Notes under the pieces: model-generated | Told to the model about the DNA's origin: nothing | The model's input: the letters and a program-made list of their open reading frames with translations, nothing else | Databases searched by the model: none | Program-made: the position numbers and the translations under genes | From: Paracoccus lutimaris | GTDB taxonomy: Bacteria; Pseudomonadota; Alphaproteobacteria; Rhodobacterales; Rhodobacteraceae | Length of the DNA: 64,000 nt | Direction of reading: 5' to 3' | NCBI RefSeq assembly: GCF_003337565.1 | Contig: NZ_QPJL01000010.1 | Location: 1 to 64,000, forward strand | In this document: piece by piece, positions 21,201 to 29,063 of the stretch | Layout of the letters: every line of letters begins with the position of its first letter | Numbering within the stretch: position 1 is the stretch's first letter

Positions 21201-21709
21201 TCGCCCGGCGGATAGATGTCGATGATGCCGCCCCGGACGGCGAAATCGCCCGGCTCGGTGACGGTCGGGGCCTGCGCGAAACCCATGCGGGCAAGGAACG
21301 CGCGCAAGGCCCCCTCATCCATGCGCGAGCCGACCGAGGCCGAGAAGCTGGCGTCGCGCAGCGCCTCGCGCGCGGGGACGCGCTGCATGGCGGCGCTGAG
21401 CGTGGTCAACAGGATGAACGGCCCCCTGATCGCGCCATGCGCCAATGCCGTCAGCACCGCCATGCGCGCGGCCATGACCGAAGGGGCCGGCGAAACCCGA
21501 TCATAGGGCGTCGTATCCCAGGCCGGAAACTCCAGCACCACGGCTGCGGGCGCAAAGAACTCCAGCGCGGCGCGCATCGCCGCCATGCGGCGGTCGTCGC
21601 GGGCAGTGTGGATGACAGGCTTGCCACGCGCCAGTTCACGCGCGATCAGGGCCGCGTCCATGCCCTCGGGCGCGCCGGAAAGGATCAGGTGTTCGGGATG
21701 TGCTGACAT
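18245..21709 (-). CDS. mfd: Transcription-repair coupling factor Mfd
   Basis: A 1154-residue DNA translocase that displaces RNA polymerase stalled at lesions and recruits UvrA. Domains in order: UvrB-like N-terminal region (EFPAWDTTPYDRVSPAP, about 60), RNA polymerase-interaction domain (DLVVHVEHGIGRYTGL, about 480), and a RecG-like helicase with Walker A GDVGFGKTEVA (about 631), DEEQHFG (about 730) and RGRVGRSKTRAYCY, then the C-terminal TRCF domain (LGVPVTIPESYVADLDVRL). Length is normal. It converges with clpA; the terminator and the repeat lie between. Confidence 0.97.
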   Translation of the reverse strand: MSAHPEHLILSGAPEGMDAALIARELARGKPVIHTARDDRRMAAMRAALEFFAPAAVVLEFPAWDTTPYDRVSPAPSVMAARMAVLTALAHGAIRGPFILLTTLSAAMQRVPAREALRDASFSASVGSRMDEGALRAFLARMGFAQAPTVTEPGDFAVRGGIIDIYPPGDSGPIRLDMFGDVLDGARRFDAETQRSIEKLDHVELAPMSEVILDEAAITRFRQNYRAEYGGGANDPLYEGISAGRKMAGMEHWLPWFHARLESLFDYLPEASLVLDDHLDQVRDARWHTIGEQFDARREALKRKGGTDTVYRPVPPGEMFPDELEWKRWLAAHRLLRLSVLPQPPGPGVLDAGGRIGRNFAPERQAENGNLFKSLADYLQDILRNRRVVIASFSEGARERLAGLIADEGIAGAKPIADLRDLPDQPGALGLAVWPLDEGFTSDGQATGPLAVISEQDVLGDRLIRGAKKRRKAENFLRDTTTLTPGDLVVHVEHGIGRYTGLETVKALGVPHDCVALEYAGGDRLYLPVENIELLSRYGHEEGLLDKLGGGAWQARKARLKERIKLIADRLMRVAAERLLRAAPVLEPEHHEIESFAARFPYAETEDQASAIGDVTEDLAAGRPMDRLVVGDVGFGKTEVAMRAAFIAASQGRQVAVVAPTTLLARQHFRTFAERFRGTAINVRPLSRFVSAKDAAETRKGLADGSVDIVVGTHAVLSKQVHFKNLGLLIVDEEQHFGVAHKERLKELRSDIHVLTLTATPIPRTLQLSLTGVRDLSIIGTPPVDRLAIRTYVSEFDGVTIREALLREKYRGGQSFFVVPRLTDLPEVEDWLKEHVPEVSYIVAHGQLAAGDLDSRMNAFYDGSHDVLLATSIVESGLDIPTANTMVVWRADMFGLAQLYQIRGRVGRSKTRAYCYLTTKPRVPLTPQAMRRLKFLGAIDSLGAGFNLASQDLDLRGAGNLLGEEQSGHIKEVGFELYQQMLEETIAKLKSGEIEGTPEDEWAPQLNLGVPVTIPESYVADLDVRLGLYRRLAELTTKVELEGFAAELIDRFGPLPREVNTLLLVIRIKAMAKRANISRLDAGPKGATIQFHGDKFPNPAGLVEFIHDQRGQAKVSDNKIVILRDWPGDADRIKGAFAIAKNLAAKIKEGKVKG

Positions 21710-21754
21710 GATTGCCGAGGTATAGGGGCCGCTGGCAGAGTCAAGACCGCCCGC

Positions 21755-22321
21755 TCAGAAGCCAAAGGGATGCTGCAACGTCCACAGCGCACCATGAAAG
21801 GCGGCCAGCGCCACCGACAGGATCGAGATCAGCACGAAAAGCATCCGGTGCCGGCGCATCAGCGTGGCGGCCTGACTGGCGGCCTGATCGATCGGGGCGC
21901 CCTGTTCGGCCTGCACCAGCACCGCGCGCAGGCGGTGCGCCAGCCGCAATTCCAGTGCAAAGACAAGCGCAAAGGGCAGGATCAGCAGGACCAGCGCCCG
22001 CGCCATCTCAAGGTTATAAAGAAAGCCCAGCAATGCCAGCGTCGTCAGAAAAAACGCCGCAATGCCCAGCAGGATCACGCTTTCGGGGCCGGTGGCGCGC
22101 CAGCGCGGCAGGGTCAGCGACAGCCAATCCAGCAGCGTGATCGCCGCCGGATCGTTCGCCGCTGCCCCTTCGGCGCGGGCGGCGGCATGGACCACATCCA
22201 GAGGCACGCCGGCGATGCGGCGCCCCGCCACGGTCCAGACAAACATCAGCAGCACCCAGAACCAGATCGAACCGAATGAGCGGCTGTCCAGCAAGGTCAG
22301 GATTCCCTCGGGTCGGAGCAC
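21755..22321 (-). CDS. Membrane protein of the 'component of SufBCD complex' type
   Basis: About 188 residues. It starts with a conserved cytoplasmic ILTLLDSRSFGSIWFWVLLMF segment (first 20 residues seen as LTLLDSRSFGSIWFW), with about four transmembrane helices (near 15-30, 75-95, 100-125 and 155-180). I recall homologues in Rhodobacterales named 'component of SufBCD complex', a name of uncertain origin; nothing in the sequence shows an Fe-S role. The GTG at 22321 is chosen because GGGAGA lies just upstream; an ATG at 22372 is in frame but has no such site. Confidence 0.65.
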   Translation of the reverse strand: MLRPEGILTLLDSRSFGSIWFWVLLMFVWTVAGRRIAGVPLDVVHAAARAEGAAANDPAAITLLDWLSLTLPRWRATGPESVILLGIAAFFLTTLALLGFLYNLEMARALVLLILPFALVFALELRLAHRLRAVLVQAEQGAPIDQAASQAATLMRRHRMLFVLISILSVALAAFHGALWTLQHPFGF

Positions 22322-22490
22322 GTCTTCTCCCAGATCGGTTGGCGCGAAGGCCAAACTAACCTTGCCGCGCATAAAGGAAAACCGGGTTTTTCCGGATATG
22401 GGCGGTTTCCCCGCTGCCCGGCAGGGGTTGCGCAACCGGGGCAAATATGCTGGTTCGGCCCGACCCCCGCGAAAAAGCACAGGCCAAGCC

Positions 22491-23489
22491 ATGTCCAGCC
22501 CCCCCATCGTCGCCCCTTTTCCCGCCACCCGGTTGCGCCGCCTGCGCCGCACGCCCGCGCTGCGCGCCCTGACAACCGAGGTCAGCCTGAGCGCCGCGAA
22601 CCTGATCTGGCCGATCTTCGTGACCGAGATCGCGGGCGGCGCGGGTGAAATCCCCTCGATGCCGGGAGTCGAGCGGCTGACGCTGGACGGCGCGAAACGC
22701 GCTGCGGAAACCGCGATGCGGCTGAACATTCCCGCCGTCTGCATTTTTCCCCATTCCGATCCGGACCTTAAGACCGACACCTGCGAACGCGCCTGGGACC
22801 CCGAGAATATCGGCAACAAGGCCATTCGCGCCATCAAGGAGGTGGCACCGGATCTGGCGGTCATGACCGATATCGCGCTGGACCCCTATAACGCCAATGG
22901 CCATGACGGGCTGGTGCGGGACGGCGTGATCCTGAATGATGAAACCGTCGAGGCGCTGGTGCGCATGGCCCTGGCGCAGGCCGAGGCCGGCGCGGACATT
23001 CTTGGCCCCTCGGACATGATGGATGGCCGCATCGGCGCGCTGCGCATGGCGCTTGAGGGCAATGGCCACAAGGACGTCGCGATCCTCAGCTATGCGGCGA
23101 AATATGCCAGCGGCTTTTATGGCCCGTTCCGCGATGCTGTCGGCGCCTCGGGGCGGCTTGTGGGCGACAAGAAGACCTATCAGATCAACCCCGCCAACCG
23201 CGAAGAGGCCATGCGCTGCGTTGCCCGCGATCTGGCCGAGGGCGCCGACATGGTCATGGTCAAGCCGGGCATGCCCTATCTGGACATCTGCCGCATGGTC
23301 AAGGACCAGTTCGCGGCACCGACCTATGCCTATCAGGTCAGCGGCGAATACGCGATGCTCGAGGGGGCGATCCGCAATGGCTGGCTGTCGCGCGATGTCG
23401 TCCTGGAAAGCCTGCTGGCCTTCCGGCGCGCGGGATGTGACGGCATCCTGACCTATTACGCGCCGCAACTGGCCGAAAGGCTGGCATGA
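22491..23489 (+). CDS. hemB: Delta-aminolevulinic acid dehydratase (porphobilinogen synthase)
   Basis: A 332-residue enzyme that condenses two 5-aminolevulinate molecules to porphobilinogen in haem synthesis. Visible: RRLRRTPALRALTTEVSLS, PSMPGVERLTLD, ILGPSDMMDGRIGALR, the Schiff-base lysine in SYAAKYASGFYGPFRDA and catalytic lysine in MVMVKPGMPYLD. The metal site reads as the Asp-rich/Mg-type (DIALDPYNANGHDG) rather than the Cys-rich zinc type. ATG 22491 starts the family-typical N-terminus. Next to mfd and divergent from the membrane protein gene. Confidence 0.97.
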   Translation: MSSPPIVAPFPATRLRRLRRTPALRALTTEVSLSAANLIWPIFVTEIAGGAGEIPSMPGVERLTLDGAKRAAETAMRLNIPAVCIFPHSDPDLKTDTCERAWDPENIGNKAIRAIKEVAPDLAVMTDIALDPYNANGHDGLVRDGVILNDETVEALVRMALAQAEAGADILGPSDMMDGRIGALRMALEGNGHKDVAILSYAAKYASGFYGPFRDAVGASGRLVGDKKTYQINPANREEAMRCVARDLAEGADMVMVKPGMPYLDICRMVKDQFAAPTYAYQVSGEYAMLEGAIRNGWLSRDVVLESLLAFRRAGCDGILTYYAPQLAERLA

Positions 23490-23559
23490 AAGGGGGAACT
23501 CCCCTATCATCGCGGTCAGAAAAGGCGGGCCAACCGCCAATCAGGAACGAGGCGAAACA

Positions 23560-24132
23560 ATGACGAATTCCAATGCGATCAACCGGCGCCTCCTGCTGCT
23601 GGGCGGGGCGGCGCTGGGACTTGCGGGCTGCTCGAACGCGATCGGGCAGGATGCGCCTTCGCGGCTGGATGCGCGCGTCGATGCGACGCGCAACTACCTG
23701 CTGCAGAACTATCCCGCCGTGGCGCCGCTGGTGCAAAGCGCGCGCGGCGTTCTTTACATGCCGCTGATGACCGAGGCGGGCCTGGGCTTTGGCGGCGCCT
23801 ACGGTCAGGGCGCGCTGCGCATCAATGACGTGACGGTGGATTACTATTCGGCGGCGCAGGCCAGCGTGGGGTTCCAGATCGGCGCCCAGCAATATGCCCA
23901 TGCGCTGATCTTCCAGACCGAGGCCGCGCTGGCGCAGTTCCGCGCCGCGCCGGGCTGGGTGGCCGAAGCCGGGGCCTATTACGCCCTGCCCGATCACGGC
24001 CTGTCGATGGGCACCGATACGATCACCTCGCAGCAGCCGGTGCTGGCGATGATCTTTGGCCAGTCCGGGCTGATGGCCGGGGCCTCGATCGCGGGAACGA
24101 AATATTCGCGCATCATCCCATCGACCTTCTGA
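23560..24132 (+). CDS. YSC84-like lipoprotein
   Basis: A 190-residue lipoprotein with a Tat/Sec-like signal (NRRLLLLGGAALGLAGC; lipobox LAGC, Cys at about 24). The mature part matches the YSC84/SYLF domain: YPAVAPLVQSARGVLYMPLM, GLGFGGAYGQGAL, YYSAAQASVGFQIGAQ, HALIFQTEAALAQF and a C-terminal GLMAGASIAGTKYSRI. SYLF domains bind lipids in eukaryotes; the bacterial role is unknown. The start follows AGGAACGAGG. Confidence 0.8.
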   Translation: MTNSNAINRRLLLLGGAALGLAGCSNAIGQDAPSRLDARVDATRNYLLQNYPAVAPLVQSARGVLYMPLMTEAGLGFGGAYGQGALRINDVTVDYYSAAQASVGFQIGAQQYAHALIFQTEAALAQFRAAPGWVAEAGAYYALPDHGLSMGTDTITSQQPVLAMIFGQSGLMAGASIAGTKYSRIIPSTF

Positions 24133-24528
24133 AGGGGCAAGCTCGCCGGGATATCGAAATCCCGGCGATGCCCGCAGGCCGCAAATGGCGGTCGTTCAGT
24201 CCGGGTGTCTGGCATCCGGCATGGCGGAGTTCAGGATATCGGCGTCAGCCCTGCCTGTCCTTCTTCTCGACCAGCTTGATCGGGTTTCCGCAGGTGGCAT
24301 CAAGAACGGCCATGCGGACCGTACCCTTCCTGACGATGTCTGTGAAGCCAGACCTGCACCGCGTCCCGCAGCGGCATGCGGTCAATCGCGTGGATCTTGG
24401 CCCGCCCCGACCGGGACGCGCGGATCAGGCCGGCATTCTGCGGCATGTCGAGATGCTGGCTCATCCCGGGCGCTGAATCGCCGCGCGCCTGTCCCTGATC
24501 GGACAACCTATTTGGATCGGGTGAGAAA
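24133..24528. other. Gene-poor stretch with a regulator remnant
   Basis: About 400 bases between the lipoprotein and tRNA-Arg. It begins with an inverted repeat CCGGGATaTCGAAAtCCCGG near 24148-24166, then holds minus-strand fragments: an ArsR-like piece (24300-24506) and a short frame ending CGNPIKLVEKKD. No intact gene is supported. Confidence 0.5.
24300..24506 (-). pseudogene. Remnant of an ArsR-family regulator
   Basis: The frame contains SAPGMSQHLDMPQNAGLIR, then SGRAKIHAIDRMPLRDAVQ, which lines up with the recognition helix and wing of ArsR/SmtB regulators (typical SAPaVSqHLkvLrdAGLvr..eGRr.iy.ldp.pl). The N-terminal helices and the C-terminal part are missing and the frame ends in unrelated residues, so I read it as a decayed fragment. 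Confidence 0.5.
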
Positions 24529-24605
24529 TGGCGGTCCCAACACGATTCGAACGTGTGGCCTCTACCTTCGGAGGGTAGCGCTCTATCCAGCTGAGCTATG
24601 GGACC
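24529..24605 (-). tRNA. tRNA-Arg (CCG)
   Basis: Minus-strand acceptor GGTCCCA/TGGGACC, encoded CCA at 24531-24529, D-loop AGCTGGATAGAGC, anticodon stem CTACC/GGTAG with loop CTCCGAA (anticodon CCG), and T-loop TTCGAAT. Length 77. Confidence 0.96.
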
Positions 24606-24674
24606 GCATCAGGTTGCGGGCATCACCCGCAGCCCCCGTTGATTAGCCCCAAACGCGCGGCTCTGCAATGGGGG

Positions 24675-25886
24675 TCAGGCGAAAAGCTCGCGGCAGAAAC
24701 CAAGGCCGTCGATCAGCGCGTCCACCTCGGCATGGGTGTTGTACATGCCGAAACTGGCCCGCGCCGAGGCGGTCACGCCATAGAAATCCATCAGCGGCAT
24801 GGCGCAATGCGTGCCCGCGCGCACCGCGATTCCGCGCTTGTCGAGGATGGTCGAGATGTCATGGGCATGCGCGCCCTGCATGGTCATGGAAAAGATCGCG
24901 CCCTTGTCGGGCGCATCGCCCTGAACCTGCAGCCAGTTCAGGCTGCGCAGCCGGTCGCGGGCATGATCGCGCAACGAGCGCTCATGCGCGGCGATGTTCT
25001 CCATCCCCAGGTCCATCATGTATTCCAGCGCCGCGCCCAGCCCGATCTGGTTGACGATGCCGGGGGTGCCGGCCTCGAATTTCAGCGGTGGATCAGCATA
25101 GGTCACCTCGTCCAGCGTGACGGTGCGGATCATGTCGCCGCCACCCATGAAGGGGCGCATCTCGGCCTGACGATCGGCCCGGATCCAGATCGCACCCGAG
25201 CCCGAGGGGCCGTAAAGCTTGTGGCCGGTGATGCAGTAGAAATCGACGCCCAGCGTTTTCAGATCGACCGGCATATGCACCGAGGCCTGGCTGCCATCGG
25301 CCAGCACCGGCACATGGGTGCCGCGCGCAATGGCGCCGATATCGACCACGGTGCCGGTCACGTTCGACATATGGGTGACGGCGATCAGCCTGGTTTTCGG
25401 CCCCACCGCCGCCAGCACCTTTTCGGGCGGCAGGCTGCCATCCGGCTCGGGCGCGACCCATTTCAGCACCACCCCCTGCCGCTCGCGCAGGAAGTTCCAG
25501 GGCACGATATTGGCGTGATGTTCCATCACCGACAGCACGATCTCGTCGCCGGGGCGTAGGTTCGGGGCGGCCCAGCCATAGCTGACCAGATTGATCGCCT
25601 CGGTCGCGCCCGAGGTGAAGATCACCTCATCCTCGCGCGGGGCGTTCAGAAAGCGGGCGATGATGGCGCGCACGCGCTCGTAATTGTCGGTCGCGAGGTT
25701 CGACAGGAAATGCAGGCCCCGGTGGACATTGGCATATTCGCCCTCATAGGCGCGGGTGATCGCCTCGATCACCTGACGCGGCTTCTGGGCGCTGGCGCCA
25801 TTGTCCAGATAGACCAGCGGCCGGCCGTTCACCTGCCGCGACAGGATCGGAAAGTCCTTGCGGACCTGTTCGACGTCAAAGCTCAT
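24675..25886 (-). CDS. sufS: Cysteine desulfurase SufS
   Basis: A 403-residue PLP enzyme (group II) that releases sulfur from cysteine for SufBCD. It has YLDNGASAQKP near the N-terminus, SGATEAINLV, the PLP lysine in ITGHKLYGPSG (about 222) and the active cysteine in RAGTHCAMPLM (about 361), a short loop typical of SufS. It is the last gene of the suf operon, overlapping the preceding YIP1 gene by four bases (ATGA). No sufE is adjacent. Confidence 0.95.
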   Translation of the reverse strand: MSFDVEQVRKDFPILSRQVNGRPLVYLDNGASAQKPRQVIEAITRAYEGEYANVHRGLHFLSNLATDNYERVRAIIARFLNAPREDEVIFTSGATEAINLVSYGWAAPNLRPGDEIVLSVMEHHANIVPWNFLRERQGVVLKWVAPEPDGSLPPEKVLAAVGPKTRLIAVTHMSNVTGTVVDIGAIARGTHVPVLADGSQASVHMPVDLKTLGVDFYCITGHKLYGPSGSGAIWIRADRQAEMRPFMGGGDMIRTVTLDEVTYADPPLKFEAGTPGIVNQIGLGAALEYMMDLGMENIAAHERSLRDHARDRLRSLNWLQVQGDAPDKGAIFSMTMQGAHAHDISTILDKRGIAVRAGTHCAMPLMDFYGVTASARASFGMYNTHAEVDALIDGLGFCRELFA

Positions 25887-26470
25887 TGCGCAACCTCCGG
25901 CAGCGGGATCAGCCCCGGCGCGACCGTCAGCACCAGCGCGCCAAGCAGCAGGCTGAGGCCGAAATAGACCATCGCGACCTTGGCCACGCTGGAAAAACCA
26001 TGCAGCGCCTTGGTCATGGTCACGGTCAGATAGATCGAAAGCGCGCCCGCAATCATGCCCAGCAGATCGACCGTGCCCGGCAAAAGGACCAGCATCAGGA
26101 CCTGCACCGCCATCAGCGCGACCAGCATCAGCTCGATCCAGGCGACGGCCAGCAGCGCATCGGGAAAGGTGCCGGTGCCGCCGAACATGCGCCCGATATG
26201 GGTGACCAGAAAGGCGGTCAGCACCATGCCGAAAAACTCGATCCCGGCCATGGTCATCGGGTCGGACAGCAGTTCCGCCAAGGGGTCGTTGCCGCTGACC
26301 GGCAGCAGGATCAGCAGCACCACGCCCAGCATGCGCGACAGGACCACCGCCAGAAACAGCGCCATCCAGCGCGCCACCAAAGGCAGTTCCAGCCCGCGCA
26401 GGATCCGCATCGCGGCATCGGGGTCCCGAAGCGTCAGGACCGCCAGCTCGCCAAGATCGCCGAATTTCAT
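25883..26470 (-). CDS. YIP1-family membrane protein (second copy)
   Basis: About 195 residues, with a short cytoplasmic N-terminus (FGDLGELAVLTLRDPDAAMRIL) and about five transmembrane helices; the layout resembles YIP1 domain proteins. The N-terminal 'RDP..A...' motif is typical of these. ATG 26470 follows GAGGAAAGC. It overlaps both neighbours by four bases, so it is produced with the suf genes, but its role in Fe-S assembly is unknown. Confidence 0.7.
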   Translation of the reverse strand: MKFGDLGELAVLTLRDPDAAMRILRGLELPLVARWMALFLAVVLSRMLGVVLLILLPVSGNDPLAELLSDPMTMAGIEFFGMVLTAFLVTHIGRMFGGTGTFPDALLAVAWIELMLVALMAVQVLMLVLLPGTVDLLGMIAGALSIYLTVTMTKALHGFSSVAKVAMVYFGLSLLLGALVLTVAPGLIPLPEVAQ

Positions 26471-26955
26471 GCTTTCCTCGTCAATGCGCGCAATCCCGCG
26501 CCCCATATCACGAGAAAGCCCAGCCCCGCCACCACCCGTGTCAGCGTCAATGCCGCACCCGGGCCGGCAAAGCCCTCGGTCAGCCCAGAAAGCAGCATCG
26601 CCGGCGCCACCGCCAGCAGCGCCCAGAACAGCGCCAGCCGCGAATCCTGCGAGGCGACCGGCCAGGGCGTCAGCCGCGACAGGAACGCCACCAACTCGGC
26701 CAGCGCATAGGCCAGCAGCGGCATCATGAACATGACCGCCAGCAGCGCGCCGCCCATCCGCGCCTCAAGCGGGACCGAGGGGTCCAGATGCGCCGCCCGC
26801 GCATGGCCGGGCGCCTGCGCGACCAGAAAGATCAGCATCGCCGCCATCAGGATGACGATCAGCACCCGTTCAGGCGTGCCGCGCAGGGCGGTGACCACCC
26901 TGCCCGGTGCCCACCAGCTTTGCGCGATGCGCGGGACGATCCCTGCCCGGTCCAT
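26467..26955 (-). CDS. YIP1-family membrane protein (first copy)
   Basis: About 162 residues with four or five hydrophobic helices (VLIVILMAAMLIFLVAQ, ALLAVMFMMPLLAYALAEL, LALFWALLAVAPAML, VVAGLGFLVIWGAGL). It looks like a shorter relative of the next gene. The start ATG 26955 is preceded in frame by a TTG at 26964. It lies between sufD and the second YIP1 gene with a four-base overlap. Function unknown. Confidence 0.6.
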   Translation of the reverse strand: MDRAGIVPRIAQSWWAPGRVVTALRGTPERVLIVILMAAMLIFLVAQAPGHARAAHLDPSVPLEARMGGALLAVMFMMPLLAYALAELVAFLSRLTPWPVASQDSRLALFWALLAVAPAMLLSGLTEGFAGPGAALTLTRVVAGLGFLVIWGAGLRALTRKA

Positions 26956-26973
26956 GACCGCCAAGGCCCCGCC

Positions 26974-28305
26974 TTAACCTTTGGCGCGGCTGGTCAGCCA
27001 CTCGTCCAGACGGGTCAGGATGTCGTCGCGCAGCCGCTCGTCCTCGATCTCGTCCAGCGCATCCGCAAGGAAGGACAGGACCAGCAGCACAATCGCCTGC
27101 TCTTTCGGCACCCCGCGCGAGCGCAGGTAGAACAGCGCCGTCTCGTCCAGCGCGCCGGTGGTCGAACCATGCGAGCATTTCACGTCATCGGCATAGATTT
27201 CCAGCTCGGGCTTGGCGAGGAACTGGCTGCCCTCGTCCAGCAAAAGGCCCTGGCTGATCTGATAGCCATCGGTCTTTTGCGCGCCGGGCTTGACCAGGAT
27301 CTTGCCCTGAAAGATGCCCTCGGCGCCGTTCTTCAGCACCTTCTTATAGACCTGCCGGCTTTCGCAGCGCTCGGCGGCATGGGCGATGAAAACGGTGTCG
27401 TCGTGATGGAAGGCACCCTCATTGCCATCGCCCAGAACGGCGGCGGCGATATGGGCGACGGCATCGTCGCCGACGATTTCGATCACGCCCTCGTTGCGCA
27501 TCACGCGGCCATTGACCGCCAGCGAGAAGGACTTGAACAGCGCGCCTTCGCCCACGCGGGCAAAGATATGGCCGATGCCCAGTTTCGCGTCATCCGCGCG
27601 CTTGCTGGCGATGTGGTGGAAGCGGGCGCCCTTGCCGATCTCGACCTCGGTCACGGTGTTCGAGCGCGCGCCGATGCCGCCGGTTTCCAGCAGCGTCAGC
27701 TCGGCCCCGGGCTCCAGCCGGATGACATGATGGACATGCACATCGGTGGCCTGCCCGTCGCGGCGATAGAGGATATGGACCGGACGCGCGACCTTGCCGG
27801 TGACGCGGATCAGCACGCCATCCTGCGCCGCCAGCGTGTTCAGCACTGCAAAGGGGCGCTTGACCGGGGTCTGGCCCGAGGTCTCAAGCTTGCCGTAAAG
27901 ATCGCCGGCCCAATGCGCGGGCCCGGCATCGGCAGTCGAGAGAATGTCGATCTGCATCCCCTCGCCCGTCAGCGGGTCCGAGGCCGCCGCGTCAAAGACG
28001 CCATCGACAAAGACCAGTTTCAGCCGGTCAATGCCGTCAAACAGCGAGGATTCGCGCGAGGTATAGGCCAGCGCCTCGGGCAGCGGGGCGTTGAAGGGCG
28101 CAGGGTTCGTATAACGCCAGTATTCGTCGCGCGCGCCGGGCAGGCCCATGGCCTGCAACCGGGCCGCGGCATCCTTGCGCGCGGCGGCGGTAAAGCCGCC
28201 CACGGGCAGGTCCAGCGCGTCAAGCCGCGCCGCCAGCACCGCGTCGCCCGCGCCGGTCTTGGCGGCAGGCTTCGCCCCGGCAGCCAGAACAGCCGTATCC
28301 GCCAT
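26974..28305 (-). CDS. sufD: Fe-S cluster assembly protein SufD
   Basis: A 443-residue subunit of the SufBC2D scaffold. The N-terminal helical part (GLPGARDEYWRYTNPAPF) is followed by the beta-helix core and the conserved C-terminal CSHGSTTGALDETALFYLRSRGV (shortened here; His-Gly-Ser-Thr-Thr-Gly at about 370) and EQAIVLLVLSFLADAL. SufD lends a histidine at the SufB-SufD interface. Its start overlaps the sufC stop by one base (TGATG). Confidence 0.95.
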   Translation of the reverse strand: MADTAVLAAGAKPAAKTGAGDAVLAARLDALDLPVGGFTAAARKDAAARLQAMGLPGARDEYWRYTNPAPFNAPLPEALAYTSRESSLFDGIDRLKLVFVDGVFDAAASDPLTGEGMQIDILSTADAGPAHWAGDLYGKLETSGQTPVKRPFAVLNTLAAQDGVLIRVTGKVARPVHILYRRDGQATDVHVHHVIRLEPGAELTLLETGGIGARSNTVTEVEIGKGARFHHIASKRADDAKLGIGHIFARVGEGALFKSFSLAVNGRVMRNEGVIEIVGDDAVAHIAAAVLGDGNEGAFHHDDTVFIAHAAERCESRQVYKKVLKNGAEGIFQGKILVKPGAQKTDGYQISQGLLLDEGSQFLAKPELEIYADDVKCSHGSTTGALDETALFYLRSRGVPKEQAIVLLVLSFLADALDEIEDERLRDDILTRLDEWLTSRAKG

Positions 28306-29063
28306 CAGCCGACCTCCGCCAGAAGATCGCCGTAACCGTTCTGCTCGACCTCGATGGCCAGTTCCGGGCCGCCGGTCTTGATGATGCGGCCATTGGACAT
28401 GATGTGGACGACATCGGGGCGGATATGATCCAGAAGGCGCTGGTAATGGGTGATGACAAGGAAGCTGCGTTCGGGCGAGCGCAGCGCGTTCACGCCATCC
28501 GCCACCAGCCGCATCGCATCGACGTCAAGGCCGGAATCAGTCTCGTCCAGAATGCACATGCGCGGCTCAAGCATGGCCATCTGCAGGATTTCGTTGCGCT
28601 TTTTCTCACCGCCAGAAAAGCCGACATTGACCGGACGCTTGAGCATCTCGGCGTCGATCTTAAGCGTCTTGGCCTTTTCGCGCACCAGCTTCAGGAAATC
28701 GCCCGAGCTGAGTTCCTCTTCGCCGCGCGCCTTGCGCTGCGCGTTCAGCGCCGTGCGCAGAAAGGTCATGTTGCCGACGCCGGGGATCTCGACCGGATAC
28801 TGGAAGGCGAGGAACAGGCCGGCGGCGGCGCGTTCCTCGGGCTCCATCGCCAGCAGGTCGGCGCCGTCCAGCGTGGCGCTGCCCTCGGTCACCTCATAGC
28901 CGTCGCGGCCCGACAGCACATAGGAGAGCGTCGACTTGCCCGAACCGTTCGGCCCCATGATCGCATGCACCTCACCGGCCGGAACCTCAAGCGTGACGCC
29001 CTTGAGGATCTGCTTGTCCTCGTCCTCAAGTTTGACGTGCAAGTTGTTGATGTTCAGGCTCAT
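28305..29063 (-). CDS. sufC: Fe-S cluster assembly ATPase SufC
   Basis: A 252-residue ABC-type ATPase. Walker A MGPNGSGKST (about 37-46), Q-loop FLAFQYPVEIPG, signature FSGGEKKRNEI and Walker B ILDETDSGLDVDA are present. It drives conformational change in SufBCD. ATG 29063 follows GCAGGAGC and starts the canonical LNINNLHVKLEDEDK; the open frame further upstream overlaps the FkbM gene and is not used. Confidence 0.97.
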   Translation of the reverse strand: MSLNINNLHVKLEDEDKQILKGVTLEVPAGEVHAIMGPNGSGKSTLSYVLSGRDGYEVTEGSATLDGADLLAMEPEERAAAGLFLAFQYPVEIPGVGNMTFLRTALNAQRKARGEEELSSGDFLKLVREKAKTLKIDAEMLKRPVNVGFSGGEKKRNEILQMAMLEPRMCILDETDSGLDVDAMRLVADGVNALRSPERSFLVITHYQRLLDHIRPDVVHIMSNGRIIKTGGPELAIEVEQNGYGDLLAEVG

